Source of the DNA: Lachnospiraceae bacterium
Lineage (GTDB): Bacteria > Bacillota_A > Clostridia > Lachnospirales > Lachnospiraceae
Reading direction: 5' to 3'
Assembly: GCA_009911175.1 (NCBI GenBank)
Contig: QXWX01000049.1
Location: 1 to 52,489, forward strand
Length of the DNA stretch: 52,489 nucleotides
Below, piece by piece: positions 34,080 to 44,087 of the stretch. The notes beneath the pieces are model-generated. The model was given only the letters and a program-made list of their open reading frames with translations, did not search any database and was not told the origin of the DNA. Numbering within the stretch: position 1 is the first letter of the stretch; each line of letters starts with the position of its first letter. Both the position numbers and the translations under genes were made by a program.

Positions 34080-35571
34080 ATGGGGATTTATCTGAACAGC
34101 GAAGCCGCGTACAGGTTATATAAAAATGAAGCAGAAAAGCCATATTTTGTAGATTAAACCCTGCTGCTTGAGGAATTATTCCCTCTGGTAAAAGAGGGGA
34201 CAAACTATGTCTGTATCACGCGGCCTCGCCGGTTTGGCAAAACCGTTATGGCAAATATGATCACCGCTTTTTTTTCGAAAGCACGGGATGCGGCAGATAT
34301 TTTCGATACATTGAAGATCAGCAGAAATGAGCATTGCCAAAGCTTTCGGAACCAGTTTGGAGTCATCCATATTTCTTTCAATGATATTTCAAGGCAATGC
34401 ACAACTTATGAACAATACATTGACCGAATTGAAAGACGGCTGATCAGAGATTTGAAAAAGGAATATCCGGAAGTGGAACTGACTCAGGAAGATTCCGCAG
34501 TGGATGCTCTTTTAGAGATTTATGAGGAAGACAGCTCAGCGCGTTTTATTTTTGTGCTGGATGAATGGGATTTCCTGTTCCATCAGCCTTTTGCAACAGA
34601 GGAAGAAAAGAAGGCGTACTTGATGTTTTTGCGCAGCCTTTTAAAGGATCGCCCTTATGTACTGCTTGCATATATGACGGGAATCCTTCCGATCGCAAAA
34701 TACTCAAGCGGTTCGGAATTGAATATGTTTACGGAATTTACGATGGCGGGGACACAGGCGTTCAGCGAATATTTTGGATTTACACAGGAAGAGGTCAACG
34801 ATTTATATCAAAGATATCTGAAAAATTGCAGTATCCCGCAGATCACGCCGGAAGGGCTTAAGTTTTGGTACAACGGTTATCATACGGCTTCGCGGGAGCG
34901 CGTCTATAATCCGCGGTCGGTTGTGATGGCTCTGCGGTATAATGAACTGGCAAGCTATTGGACAAGTTCAGGTCCGTATGATGAGATTTATTATTATATC
35001 GAAAATAATGTGGCGGAAGTGAGAGACGATCTCGCGCTGATGGTTTCCGGTGTGCCGGTTCCTGCAAAGGTTCGGGAATATGCGGCGGCTTCCATGAGCC
35101 TTCGGACAAAAGATGAGATTTTATCCGCTATGGTGGTGTACGGATTCCTGAGTTATGAGAATGGAAAAGTGGCGATTCCGAATAAGGAATTGATGGACCG
35201 GTTTGATGAGATGCTGCAGAAAGAAGCATCTTTTGGATATGTGTACCGTCTTGCCAGGGAATCCGGTCGGATGCTGGAAGCAACTTTGCGGGGAGATACC
35301 GATACGATGGCAGAAATACTGGAATTGGTCCACAATACGGAAACACCGCTTATGCAGTATAAGTGTGATTCTGGAATTGAAGGTGGACCATACCCCGGAG
35401 GAAGCAATCCGGCAGATCATAAAAAAGAAATATGATCTCCGCTTCCGGGCAAAACTCGGAGAGCGTCCAAGATATACCGGAAGAATTTTGGCGGTAGGGA
35501 TTGGATATGAGAAGAAGCGGAAAAAGCACAGGTGTAAGGTAGAAGTGCTGAGAGAAGCATGTGAAAGTTGA
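34080..35571 (+). pseudogene. Broken AAA-ATPase-like / PD-(D/E)XK (DUF1703-type) gene
   Basis: From ATG 34080 the frame reads GIYLNSEAAYRLYKNEAEKP then YFVD and a stop TAA (34155-34157). The same frame resumes with TLLLEELFPLVKEGTNYVCI and TRPRRFGKTVMANMI (Walker-A-like P-loop). The ATPase-like part continues to about 35360 (FVLDEWDFLF, WYNGYHTASRERVYNPRSVV). The last part jumps frame: ILELKVDHTPEEAIRQI to 35571 is the nuclease-domain end. The block between QYK and ILELK, including the first acidic residue of the nuclease site, is missing. Nonsense mutation plus deletion/frameshift make it a pseudogene. An intact relative stands at 48268. Confidence 0.82.
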
Positions 35572-35585
35572 ATCAGAGGACCTAT

Positions 35586-35625
35586 TTCAAGCCGGCTGTT
35601 CGTATCAGGGAGCAGCCGGCTTGAA
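35586..35625. repeat. 13-bp perfect inverted repeat (possible terminator)
   Basis: TTCAAGCCGGCTG and CAGCCGGCTTGAA around a 14-base loop, 15 bases after the pseudogene stop. No T-run follows on the plus strand, so it is an imperfect terminator at best. Confidence 0.5.
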
Positions 35626-35738
35626 ACTGTAAAATATGAACGATATTCAGGCAGAAAAGATTAAACCTTCGGTGCCTCAATACGCCCCTTCACATTTTAT
35701 GATGTCATTTTGCCGGATCGGGAATATCTGCCGGGAGG

Positions 35739-35906
35739 ATGTACATAAAAGTTGGCGCTCAGGACGTCTACTGCTGCGGCTGGAGTTACTGGGCACGGAT
35801 GATGGAGATGCCGCCAGTAACAGGTTTTGAATTGCAGTCAATAACGAATCAGAAATACATTGCGCTGTTACAGGAATTTTGCTACCATAGTATCATTATA
35901 TTATGA
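35739..35906 (+). pseudogene. Short reading frame, probable C-terminal fragment of an unrecognised protein
   Basis: A 55-residue frame reads DVYCCGWSYWARMMEMPPVT and FELQSITNQKYIALLQEF. Its composition looks like genuine protein, not noise. The upstream bases 35660-35735 give further protein-like pieces (YDVILPDREYLPGG) in another frame, so it is likely the tail of a decayed gene. GGGAGG directly abuts ATG 35739, too close for normal initiation. I do not recognise the family. Confidence 0.35.
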
Positions 35907-35937
35907 GAATACTCTATAAAGGAAAGGGACAGCACAT

Positions 35938-36258
35938 ATGAACCATAAACACACAAAAGCATGGAACAACGCGCCAGCTATAGATCTGAGATACAAAAAA
36001 GCCTCCCTCGATGATCTGGAACTGCTGACAAAAACCAGGATCCAGGTACTGCGGGCTGCAAACCGGCTGAACGATTCCGCCGATATGTCAGAGGTAGAAG
36101 CCGAATCCAGGGCGTACTACAAAAGAGCCCTGGCGGACGGAACCCATACCGCTTATCTGGTATTCGACGGTGAGACATTTGTGGGGGCAGGCGGGATCAG
36201 CTATTATACAGTCATGCCCACATTCCACAACCCGACAGGAAAAAAGGCTTATGTGCGC
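35938..36258 (+). pseudogene. N-terminal fragment of a GNAT acetyltransferase
   Basis: AAAGGAAAGG precedes ATG 35938. The frame gives YKKASLDDLELLTKTRIQVL and AYLVFDGETFVGAGGISYYT then PTFHNPTGKKAY, the first half of a GNAT domain. Where the acetyl-CoA-binding part (NMYT..., then R/Q-x-x-G-x-G/A) should follow, the frame changes to an antisense reading of the DUF3784 gene. The gene is truncated at about 36258. Confidence 0.7.
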
Positions 36259-36281
36259 GAAGTGGCTGATCTCAGGGCATT

Positions 36282-36614
36282 TCATTTTTTACATACCGTA
36301 TTCATCAGAACGATCATAACCACACAATCCACGATAATGAGCGCCAGAAAAAAATATGCTGCGGCGGCCGGAAGCACATCCTCCCAGACAGACACGACGA
36401 AGAGAAAAATCGTGATCACTGTCATTCCGCCTCCGGCCACCCTGCATAGCTTTTTTGCGTCGTACTTGCTTTTTTCATTTTTACTGGACGTGTTATATCC
36501 AGCGATCAGGCCGGAGCCGTGACCGCTCAGGAAAATGACGGACAACACGGCAAAAATAACAAGCATTACCCATGAAACCCATTCGGGTCCGTTGCTGAGA
36601 TCTTTTAAGGTCAT
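36282..36614 (-). CDS. Small membrane protein, DUF3784
   Basis: Predicted 110-residue protein with three membrane helices (WVSWVMLVIFAVLSVIFLSG; GMTVITIFLFVVSVW; YFFLALIIVDCVVMIVLM). The conserved block GLIAGYNTSSKNEKSKYDAK in the first loop is the hallmark of DUF3784. The start at 36614 has AAGGAGGAA 7 bases upstream. These proteins are common in Firmicutes and their role is unknown. It is convergent with the truncated GNAT gene and divergent from the FtsA-like gene. Confidence 0.82.
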   Translation of the reverse strand: MTLKDLSNGPEWVSWVMLVIFAVLSVIFLSGHGSGLIAGYNTSSKNEKSKYDAKKLCRVAGGGMTVITIFLFVVSVWEDVLPAAAAYFFLALIIVDCVVMIVLMNTVCKK

Positions 36615-36862
36615 CGTTGCTTCCTCCTTCCAAATCAAAACCAATCCTTACAGCACATTCATTGGATCGGCAGTTTTATCTTACCATATCTGCCCGGAGG
36701 TTTCCATACTGGATATCAGAAATACAGAAATCAGTTTTGGGATTCTGGAAATATTTTTCCGAAGGATGTTTTTTTTCTGTACAGAGAATAAAAACTTCGA
36801 TATAATAGAGTTCATAATCATGTGATTTTCCGGGGGCATCCGGTAAAAATAAGGAGGTCGTC

Positions 36863-39838
36863 ATGGCGAAAGGACAAGCGAAAAAGGTTCCGGTAAAGGT
36901 TCAGGCTAAAGTACAGCCGAAGGCAAAGACAGAGGTACAGGCGGATAATATGGTATTTTCCCTGGATATCGGGACGCGGAGCATCATCGGTATGGTGGGC
37001 GTTGTTGTAGAAGACAAGGTGAAGATCATTGCCATTGAAAAAGAAGAGCATAACGAGCGGGCAATGATCGACGGACAGATTGAAAATATAGAAAAGGTTT
37101 CCGCGCTGGCGAAAAAGGTGAAAAAGCGCCTGGAGGATAAGGTCCATACAAAGCTGAAACGCGTTTCGGTCGCGGCTGCGGGGCGTGCCCTTCGGACCAG
37201 CAGGGTGGATTACGAGATGGTGCTGCAGGGGCCCCAGGTGATCGACGATGAGGTCATCAACCGTCTGGAAGCGGGGGCCATCAGCAAGGCAGAAGCCCAG
37301 TTTGACGCGGAAAATGAAGCTCAGGAGGATACCCGCCGCTTTTATCTGGTGGGATATACGGTCTGCCAGTATTACCTGGACCAGTATATGATCTCCAGCT
37401 TAAAGGATCACCGCGGGAAGCATATCAAGGTGGATCTGATCGCAACCTTTCTACCCAGCGAAGTGGTAGAAAGCCTGTATACTACGATGAATAAGATCGG
37501 TCTGGAGGTTGCCAGCATCACATTGGAGCCTATCGCTGCCATCAATGCCGCCATCCCGGAAAACCTGAGACTCTTAAATCTGGTGATCGTGGATATCGGA
37601 GCCGGGACTTCGGATATCGCGGCCTGCACCAGCGGTAGTGTGACAGGATATACGATGGCGACGATCGCGGGGGATGAGATCACTGAGTCCATTATGAAAG
37701 AGTTCCTTGTGGATTTCATGACTGCGGAGAATATGAAGGCACAGATCGAGAATGAGGAAGAAATTACCTTTACGGATATTCTGGGATTTGAAAGAAAAGC
37801 TTCCAGAGATGAGATTTTCCGCTGCATCCAGGGCACGTCCGAATCTCTCTGCAGGGAGATCGCTGGAAAGATCCTGGATGTGAACGGAAGCGCGCCCTCC
37901 GCTCTGTTCCTGGCGGGCGGCGGCAGCAAGCTGGCAGGACTGAAGGAGGGCCTTACGGCGGCTCTGGAAATGGACAGCAACCGCGTGGCGATCGCGGGAA
38001 ATAACTTCCGGACCAGCGCGTTTTCCGATGAATATGATTTAAATAATCCGGAGTATGCGACCCCCCTGGGAATTGCCATTTCTTCCGGATTGAATATGAT
38101 CAATGACAGCTTTCGTGTCACATTGAATGAAAAGTCCGCAAAACTATTCCGGAGCGGGAGCTTTACGGTGATGAATCTTCTGATGATGAACGGCTACGGC
38201 TTTCAGGATATGCTGGGACGTTCCGGAGCAAGCGTGAGCGTCAGGGTGAACGGTAAGCGGAAAGTCTTTTACGGCATGGCGGCACAGCCGGCATCGCTGT
38301 TTATCAATAAAAGAGAAGGGCGGCTTTCGGATATCGTCCATGCCGGAGACCATATTGAGTTTGTACCGGCTGTCCATGGCCTTGCGGCAAAGCCCTGTGT
38401 AAAAGACATTGAAGGCGCCGCGGAATGCCTGGAGCTGTCCCTGAACGGAAAGCCGGCAGATCTGGAAACGCCTTTGAAAAACGGGGATATTATTCAGATG
38501 ATGCTGTCCGATGAACAGCTTGCGGCCAGGAAGCGGGAGGCAGAGGAGAAGGCAGCGGAGGAAGCGGCTGCAGCTGCACAGAGGGAGCAGGAAGAAGCAG
38601 CAGCGGGTGCTGAGACGGAGAAGAAAGAAGACTTAACAGTTGAGGCAGAGCAGGGGGAAGCTTTGTATGTTGAGGAAGAACCGGAAGGAGTTTTGACTGT
38701 TGAGGAAGAACCGGAAGGAGCATTAGCAGTTGAGGAAGAACCGGAAGGAGCATTAGCAGTTGAGGAAGAACCGGAAGGGGCTTTAGCAGTTGAGGAAGAA
38801 CCGGAAGGGGCATTAGCAGTTGAGGAAGAACCAGCAGGAGCTTTAGCAGTTGAGGCAGAATCGGAAGAAGCTTTAGCGGTTGAGAAAGAACCAGCAGGAG
38901 CTTTGGCAGTTGAGGCAGAATCGGGAGAAGCTTTAGCAATTGAGGAAGAACCAGCAGGAGCTTTGGCAGTTGAGGCAGAATCGGAAGAAGCTTTAGCAAT
39001 TGAGGAAGAACCAGCAGGAGCTTTGGCAGTTGAGGCAGAATCGGAAGAAGCTTTAGCAGCTGAGGCAGAACCGGAAAAGGATATATTGGCAGAAACAAGT
39101 ATATCTGAAGCAGTGAATCCGGAATCAGAGTCAATGAAGCAGGAAAATCCGGGGACGGAAGCAAAGCCGATGAAGCAGGAGGATCCGCGGACGAAAACCG
39201 TGTCGGTGACAGAGCCGAAGCCGGTATCTGAACCTGCAACCGAAGAACTGCAGATATCCCAGGCAGAGCCGATAGCAGAGGAACTGCAGAAATATGAGGC
39301 GGAACCGCTGACAGAAGAGATGTGGATCCCAAAAGCCGGACTTGCGGAGGAAAAGCAGGAGTCGGAACCTGTAAAAAAAGAAATAGATAATGCCGCGAAT
39401 AAGCTGTATAATGCGGACGAAAAATCTTTGGTTCAGGGAACTCTGAACCTGGAATTAGAGACAGGCGGAAAGCCGTCAGCCGATGCTGTACCGGTAAGGA
39501 GACACCATTCACAGAGCGGCGGCCTTTCAGGAAAGGAACGTACTTCAAAGCTGCCTTCCATAAAAGAGGCTCTTGCATCCAAGGGATTTTCCGCAAAGAA
39601 GGAGCCGGCCGCATTGCGCGGATCAGGAACCATTCTGTTCTATCTGAACGATACGCCATTGCGTCTGCCGCTGAAAAAGGACGGGGATTCTTATTATCTG
39701 ATGGATATGATCGAATATTCCGGTATCGATCTGAAGCAGCCGAAAGGCAGGGTTACATTGAGTGTGAACGGGCAGCCCGGAACATTTATGCAGAAGCTAC
39801 ATGAGAGAGATATCATACGTATCGTGGAAGAGATATGA
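36863..39838 (+). CDS. FtsA-like actin-fold ATPase with acidic tandem repeats
   Basis: Predicted 991-residue protein. Residues ~30-420 are an FtsA/PilM-type actin fold: phosphate-1 SLDIGTRSIIGMV, an SHS2-like insert, phosphate-2 VIVDIGAGTSDIA and adenosine motif LFLAGGGSKLAGL. A beta-grasp-like segment follows (SVRVNGKRKVFYG). Residues ~555-870 are acidic and low-complexity, including fifteen 10-residue repeats (consensus VEEEPEGALA). The C-terminus returns to a folded segment, GTILFYLNDTPLRLPL. AAGGAGG precedes the ATG. Canonical FtsA is ~420 residues and ends in an amphipathic helix, absent here, so this is a paralogue that may act in envelope assembly. Confidence 0.8.
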   Translation: MAKGQAKKVPVKVQAKVQPKAKTEVQADNMVFSLDIGTRSIIGMVGVVVEDKVKIIAIEKEEHNERAMIDGQIENIEKVSALAKKVKKRLEDKVHTKLKRVSVAAAGRALRTSRVDYEMVLQGPQVIDDEVINRLEAGAISKAEAQFDAENEAQEDTRRFYLVGYTVCQYYLDQYMISSLKDHRGKHIKVDLIATFLPSEVVESLYTTMNKIGLEVASITLEPIAAINAAIPENLRLLNLVIVDIGAGTSDIAACTSGSVTGYTMATIAGDEITESIMKEFLVDFMTAENMKAQIENEEEITFTDILGFERKASRDEIFRCIQGTSESLCREIAGKILDVNGSAPSALFLAGGGSKLAGLKEGLTAALEMDSNRVAIAGNNFRTSAFSDEYDLNNPEYATPLGIAISSGLNMINDSFRVTLNEKSAKLFRSGSFTVMNLLMMNGYGFQDMLGRSGASVSVRVNGKRKVFYGMAAQPASLFINKREGRLSDIVHAGDHIEFVPAVHGLAAKPCVKDIEGAAECLELSLNGKPADLETPLKNGDIIQMMLSDEQLAARKREAEEKAAEEAAAAAQREQEEAAAGAETEKKEDLTVEAEQGEALYVEEEPEGVLTVEEEPEGALAVEEEPEGALAVEEEPEGALAVEEEPEGALAVEEEPAGALAVEAESEEALAVEKEPAGALAVEAESGEALAIEEEPAGALAVEAESEEALAIEEEPAGALAVEAESEEALAAEAEPEKDILAETSISEAVNPESESMKQENPGTEAKPMKQEDPRTKTVSVTEPKPVSEPATEELQISQAEPIAEELQKYEAEPLTEEMWIPKAGLAEEKQESEPVKKEIDNAANKLYNADEKSLVQGTLNLELETGGKPSADAVPVRRHHSQSGGLSGKERTSKLPSIKEALASKGFSAKKEPAALRGSGTILFYLNDTPLRLPLKKDGDSYYLMDMIEYSGIDLKQPKGRVTLSVNGQPGTFMQKLHERDIIRIVEEI
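38639..39088 (+). repeat. Fifteen 30-bp in-frame tandem repeats in the FtsA-like gene
   Basis: Units encode VE(E/A)E(P/S)(E/A)(G/E)ALA. The left half is a nearly pure VEEEPEGALA array. The right half alternates EEEPAGALA and EAESEEALA, that is a 60-bp higher-order repeat. Near-identity of neighbouring units shows recent expansion. Confidence 0.9.
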
Positions 39839-39973
39839 AAAAATTCCATCTGTACGGTGGCTGTGCAGTCCGTGTAATGACAGGAAAAGCTGCAAACAGC
39901 CGGGCTGCCATACCGAGGCGTACTCAGCGTAAGCGGACGGCAGCCGTGACCCGCGGAAAGGCAATGTGATTTT

Positions 39974-42061
39974 ATGAAAAAATATGCAGTTGTGATACTT
40001 GTGTCTGCACTGGTAATTCTTGCGCTTGCGGGATGCTCCGGAGAATTTGAGATTCCGTTCTTTCGTCAGAGTACAGAACAGACGGTCACAGGACAGGTAT
40101 GCCGGGTGGAAGACGATCTGCTTTTCATCCGGGCCGAAGGCGAGAAGGACGGGCCGGAAGAAGAGAAAGATGAAAATACCCCCGTTCCGGAGTACATAGG
40201 AGAAGAGCTGGAGATCAGGCTGACAAAGGACACGGTGTTCATGATCCGCAGACCCGATGAAGAAGCAGAGGGCAAAGCAGAATCGGCACAGGACGGATCG
40301 GAACGCTCAGAGGAGGACTCCAACGCCGTGGCAGACGACGGCTCAGAGGAGGACTCCAACGCCGTGGCAGACGACGGCTCAGAGGAGGACTCCAATGCCG
40401 TGGCAGACGACGGCTCAGAGGAGGACTCCAATGCCGTGGCAGACGACGGCTCAGAGGAGGACTCCAATGCCGTGGCAGATGACGGTTCAGAGGAGGACTC
40501 CAACGCCGTGGCAGACAACGGCTCAGAGGAGGACTCCAACGCCGTGGCAGACGACGGTTCAGAGGAGGACTCAAGCGCTGATTCAGACGGGAACACCGGG
40601 GAAATACAGGAGAAATTTGTTGAGGAAGAGATTCCAGCCAGTCACATTTCGGAAGGAGACGTGATTTCCGCCAGTCTGGATAAAAAAGGAAATGCATCCA
40701 AAATCCTGGTCATTTCCCAGGCCGGGCCGGGGGACGCGGGAAAGCTCAGGGAAGCGGAAGACTATGACGCGGCTGTAGAATTTGCCGTTGATATTGAGAC
40801 GGACGGAGAAGTCTTTTCGTCTAAGGGAACAGATGAAAATACAGTCCATGTATACGGGGAGGCCAGGGCGGTCCTGAAAAATGCCGAGATCACCAGGACG
40901 TCCCGGGACAGCGCCGGAGGAAGTCCGTCCGCCTCCTACGGCGTAGGGGCGGCTCTGCTTACGACCAACGGCATTTCCTATATCAAAGACAGCACCGTTA
41001 GGACGGACGCGTCCGGAGCTGCCGGGATTTTTTCCTATGGAAATGCCCATGCCTATGCCATGAATACCGAAGTGTCTACAAGGCAGGACACCTCCAGCGG
41101 CATTCAGACGGCAGGCGGCGGACAGCTGTATGCCTGGAATCTGAACGTGGAGACCTTCGGGACATCCTCAGCGGCCATCAGCAGCGGCCGGGGAGGCGGC
41201 AGGATGGCAGTGGACGGCGGTGCGTATATCACCGGAGGGGCAGATTCGCCGGCGGTATCCTGCGGGGCGGATATTGCGGTCCGTGAAGCTGCGCTGACGG
41301 CAAACGCATCGGAGGCTGTCCGCGTGGAAGGCGGAAATGCGCTGCATCTGTATGAGTGCGGACTGACGGGAAATATGGGCGATGATCTGTACAACGACAG
41401 CGCCTGGAACGTGCTCCTTTATCAGGGAAGGCCCGGAGATTTTGAACCGGGAAACAGTACCTTTGAGATGAAGGGCGGCAGGCTGACGGCCAACAACGGC
41501 GGTATCTTTTACACGACAAATACAGAATCCACCATTACGCTGTCCAATGTAGAGATCGTATACCCGGATGTTCGGGATTTCTTTCTGAAATGTACGGGAA
41601 ATGATCATCCGGACGGCTGGGGAAAAGCTGGCTCCAACGGGGCGGACTGCTTGTTTACCGCGGAAGGGCAGGACATGGAGGGCGATATCGTCTGGGATGA
41701 GATCAGCCAGCTTGATTTTTATATGACGAAAAACAGTACGCTTAAGGGAGCGGTCCTGCAGGAAAAAAATGATGGCGGCAAGGACCGCGACGGGTATTGC
41801 AACCTCTATATTGAGGAGGGCTGTACCTGGACCGTGACAGGAAACAGCAGTCTGAACCGGCTCTCCTGCAGCGGGCGGATCGAGGACGATGAGGGAAAAA
41901 CAGTGACGATCCGGGGCAAGGACGGCACGGTCTATGTGCAGGGAACCGGAAAGTATACGATCACGGTGGTATCGCACGAACCGGCGGCCAACCTGTCCGG
42001 CGCGTCAGAGATCAGCCGGTGGACGGACCATCAGACAGAGGTTCCGGAGATCTTTTTGTAG
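39974..42061 (+). CDS. Repeat-containing lipoprotein with beta-helix-like domain
   Basis: Predicted 695-residue secreted lipoprotein: signal peptide MKKYAVVILVSALVILALAG with lipidated Cys21. A small domain follows (TGQVCRVEDDLLFIRAEGE), then seven identical-type 12-residue repeats SEEDSNAVADDG. The rest resembles a right-handed beta-helix built of short strands: SYIKDSTVRTDASGAAGIFS, YAWNLNVETFGTSSAAISSG, TLSNVEIVYPDVRDF. Such helices bind or cleave polysaccharides or act as adhesins; no catalytic residues can be named. It follows the FtsA-like gene by 135 bases, both have hypervariable acidic repeats, and they may form a functional pair at the envelope. The ribosome site is weak (GGAAAGG, ~12 bases away). 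Confidence 0.75.
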   Translation: MKKYAVVILVSALVILALAGCSGEFEIPFFRQSTEQTVTGQVCRVEDDLLFIRAEGEKDGPEEEKDENTPVPEYIGEELEIRLTKDTVFMIRRPDEEAEGKAESAQDGSERSEEDSNAVADDGSEEDSNAVADDGSEEDSNAVADDGSEEDSNAVADDGSEEDSNAVADDGSEEDSNAVADNGSEEDSNAVADDGSEEDSSADSDGNTGEIQEKFVEEEIPASHISEGDVISASLDKKGNASKILVISQAGPGDAGKLREAEDYDAAVEFAVDIETDGEVFSSKGTDENTVHVYGEARAVLKNAEITRTSRDSAGGSPSASYGVGAALLTTNGISYIKDSTVRTDASGAAGIFSYGNAHAYAMNTEVSTRQDTSSGIQTAGGGQLYAWNLNVETFGTSSAAISSGRGGGRMAVDGGAYITGGADSPAVSCGADIAVREAALTANASEAVRVEGGNALHLYECGLTGNMGDDLYNDSAWNVLLYQGRPGDFEPGNSTFEMKGGRLTANNGGIFYTTNTESTITLSNVEIVYPDVRDFFLKCTGNDHPDGWGKAGSNGADCLFTAEGQDMEGDIVWDEISQLDFYMTKNSTLKGAVLQEKNDGGKDRDGYCNLYIEEGCTWTVTGNSSLNRLSCSGRIEDDEGKTVTIRGKDGTVYVQGTGKYTITVVSHEPAANLSGASEISRWTDHQTEVPEIFL
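40307..40558 (+). repeat. Seven 36-bp in-frame tandem repeats in the lipoprotein gene
   Basis: Unit TCAGAGGAGGACTCCAACGC... encodes SEEDSNAVADDG. Copies differ by only one to three bases. A degenerate eighth unit follows (SEEDSSADSDG). Confidence 0.92.
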
Positions 42062-42084
42062 TTTCAGGCGTGATCAGGTAAAAG

Positions 42085-42125
42085 GGATCTGTCCGGCAGG
42101 GAATTCCATGCCGGACAGATCCTTT
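42085..42125 (+). terminator. Terminator after the lipoprotein gene
   Basis: GGATCTGTCCGGC pairs perfectly with GCCGGACAGATCC and is followed by TTTT. Confidence 0.88.
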
Positions 42126-42151
42126 TGCGTTCATTACAGGCAAAAATCATT

Positions 42152-42214
42152 CCAATCCACTTATCCATTCGCAAAAACCGTGCTGACGAACTCTTACGTC
42201 TGCTAACGCAGCCG
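42152..42214. repeat. Dispersed 3'-end repeat, copy B
   Basis: Partner of 14961-15023 (about 53 of 60 identical). Its right edge runs into the ribH stop codon: the last codons of RibH (LR-stop, CTGCGTTAG) belong to the conserved repeat block. Confidence 0.65.
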
Positions 42215-42685
42215 CTCTTCGCTTTCCAGAGTGCGGATCAGGTTGACCATTTCGATGGCGGCCTGAGCACATTCCGCCCCTTTATTGCCGGCCTTGGTGC
42301 CTGCCCGCTCAATGGCCTGTTCGATGGTATCGGTGGTAAGGACACCGAACAGCACCGGAATGTCACTTGCTAAGGCCACATTTGCAATGCCCTTGGAAAC
42401 CTCGCTGCACACGTAATCGTAGTGGCTGGTACTTCCGCGGATGACAGCCCCAAGAGCGATCACCGCATCATATCTTCCGCATTTTGCCATCTTTGAAGCG
42501 ATCAGCGGAATCTCAAATGCGCCCGGAACCCAGGCAACATGGATATCATCGGCACATACACCGTGGCGGAGAAGCGTATCTTCGCATCCACTAAGCAGTC
42601 TGGAAACGATAAATTCATTGAAACGGGCAGCGGCAATCCCGATCCGAATACCTTCTGCAACCAGTTTCCCTTCAAATATTTTCAT
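42203..42685 (-). CDS. ribH: 6,7-dimethyl-8-ribityllumazine synthase
   Basis: Predicted 160-residue lumazine synthase, which condenses the pyrimidine product of RibD with dihydroxybutanone phosphate from RibB. Family motifs: [43 protein letters not shown] (with the catalytic-site His), and [17 protein letters not shown]. The start at 42685 has AAAGGAAAA upstream; an earlier in-frame ATG (42718) lacks support. Last gene of the riboflavin operon, 41 bases after ribBA. Its final residues are supplied by a dispersed repeat element, though the ...SEERLR ending is compatible with function. Confidence 0.96.
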   Translation of the reverse strand: MKIFEGKLVAEGIRIGIAAARFNEFIVSRLLSGCEDTLLRHGVCADDIHVAWVPGAFEIPLIASKMAKCGRYDAVIALGAVIRGSTSHYDYVCSEVSKGIANVALASDIPVLFGVLTTDTIEQAIERAGTKAGNKGAECAQAAIEMVNLIRTLESEERLR

Positions 42686-42726
42686 GACAATTTTCCTTTC
42701 TTTATATAGACATTTCATTCAGCCGG

Positions 42727-43944
42727 TCAAATCGTTGCTGACGCCGCGGAATAGTTCAGGAAATGGCCCATTTTTTTCTGCTTGGTACGCAGATAAAACA
42801 GATCTTCCCGTGTGGCATCCACCTGGATTGGTATGCGTTCCGTAATCTCCAGTCCGAAATCCTTCAGCTGATAGATCTTGTCTGGGTTATTGGTCAGAAG
42901 CCGCAGCTCCCGGGCTCCCAGGTCGCGCAGGATCTGCGCGCCGATCCAGTATTCCCGCATGTCCGGGGCAAAGCCCAGCTTTAAATTGGCCTCCACAGTA
43001 TCATACCCCTGTTCCTGCAGTTCGTAGGTTTTCAGCTTATTGATCAGTCCGATGCCCCGTCCTTCCTGGCGCATATACAGCAAGATGCCCCGTCCTTCCT
43101 TTTCGATCATCCGCATGGCGGCTTCCAATTGCTGCCCGCAGTCGCACCGCCGGCTTCCCAGGATATCTCCGGTGAGACATTCGGAATGAACCCGGCACAG
43201 CAGTCCCTTTCCATTGCCGACCTCTCCCTTTACAAGGGCAACGTGGCTCTGGCCGGTCAGGTCATCGGTATAGCCGTAGATCATGAAATCTCCATAATGG
43301 GTAGGCAGTTTGGCAGCGGCCTCCCGGAGCACATGCTTTTCATGAAGCCGGCAGTAATCCTGCAGGTCTTTGATGGAAATGACCTTCATATTCCAGGTTT
43401 TTGCATGCTCCAGTAGTTCGGCGGTGCGCATCATGGTACCGTCTTCCCGCATAATCTCACAGCATAGTCCGCATTCCTCCAGCCCTGCCAGACGGCACAG
43501 ATCCACGGTGGCTTCGGTATGACCGGCTCGTGTCAGTACGCCTCCCGGACGGGCCGTCAGCGGAAATATATGCCCCGGCTGGCGGAAATCCTGAAATCCG
43601 GACATGGGATCTGCGCATTTCCGGCAGGTCAGGCCCCGCTCTTCTGCGGAAATGCCTGTGGAGGTGTCAATATGGTCCACGGAAACGGTGAATGCCGTTC
43701 CGTGATTGTCGGTGTTTTGCTTCACCATCTGTTCCAGCCCCAGGCGTTTCGCAATCTCTGCGGACATGGGGGTGCAGATCAATCCTCTGGCATGTGTTGC
43801 CATAAAGTTTACATTTTCCGTCGTGGCGAACTGGGCGGCGCAGATCATATCGCCCTCATTTTCACGGTCCGGATCATCCATACACAGGATGACGCGGCCG
43901 GCTCTCAGCTCGTCCAGCGCATCTTCGATCGCTGCAAAGTTCAT
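42727..43944 (-). CDS. ribBA: Bifunctional 3,4-dihydroxy-2-butanone-4-phosphate synthase / GTP cyclohydrolase II
   Basis: Predicted 405-residue fusion supplying both riboflavin precursors. RibB half (1-~200): [15 protein letters not shown] (acidic metal site), [12 protein letters not shown], and [20 protein letters not shown]. RibA half (~205-405): zinc cysteines in [18 protein letters not shown], then [12 protein letters not shown] (catalytic Arg/Glu region) and [10 protein letters not shown]. Normal length and all motifs intact. GGAGACAATT precedes ATG 43944. Third of four rib genes in the order D-E-BA-H. No FMN riboswitch precedes the cluster. Confidence 0.96.
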   Translation of the reverse strand: MNFAAIEDALDELRAGRVILCMDDPDRENEGDMICAAQFATTENVNFMATHARGLICTPMSAEIAKRLGLEQMVKQNTDNHGTAFTVSVDHIDTSTGISAEERGLTCRKCADPMSGFQDFRQPGHIFPLTARPGGVLTRAGHTEATVDLCRLAGLEECGLCCEIMREDGTMMRTAELLEHAKTWNMKVISIKDLQDYCRLHEKHVLREAAAKLPTHYGDFMIYGYTDDLTGQSHVALVKGEVGNGKGLLCRVHSECLTGDILGSRRCDCGQQLEAAMRMIEKEGRGILLYMRQEGRGIGLINKLKTYELQEQGYDTVEANLKLGFAPDMREYWIGAQILRDLGARELRLLTNNPDKIYQLKDFGLEITERIPIQVDATREDLFYLRTKQKKMGHFLNYSAASATI

Positions 43945-44087
43945 GATGAATTGTCTCCTTCCAATAGAATTTGCTCTCTTTTTGCATGTATGATCTGCCC
44001 GTCAAAAGGTCTCATTTCCCTTGCCGGCCAGATCATATATTTCTTCCATAAAAATGGACGGCTTCCACCATAGAATCGGAATGGACT

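Noticed and set aside
35636..35830. 64-residue plus-strand open frame
   Set aside because: Crosses a region where better protein-like sequence is in another frame (35739-35906); no ribosome site.
38639..39088. CRISPR-like regular repeat
   Set aside because: Repeats are contiguous and in frame with no unique spacers, and no cas genes are nearby.
38490..39659. 389-residue minus-strand open frame rich in Pro/Leu
   Set aside because: Antisense reading of the 30-bp repeats in the FtsA-like gene; the periodic LLPVLPQ pattern merely mirrors the Glu/Ala repeats.
40239..40697. Open frames on both strands over the 36-bp repeats
   Set aside because: Repeat arrays without stops leave all frames open; only the lipoprotein frame has a signal peptide and continues into structured sequence.
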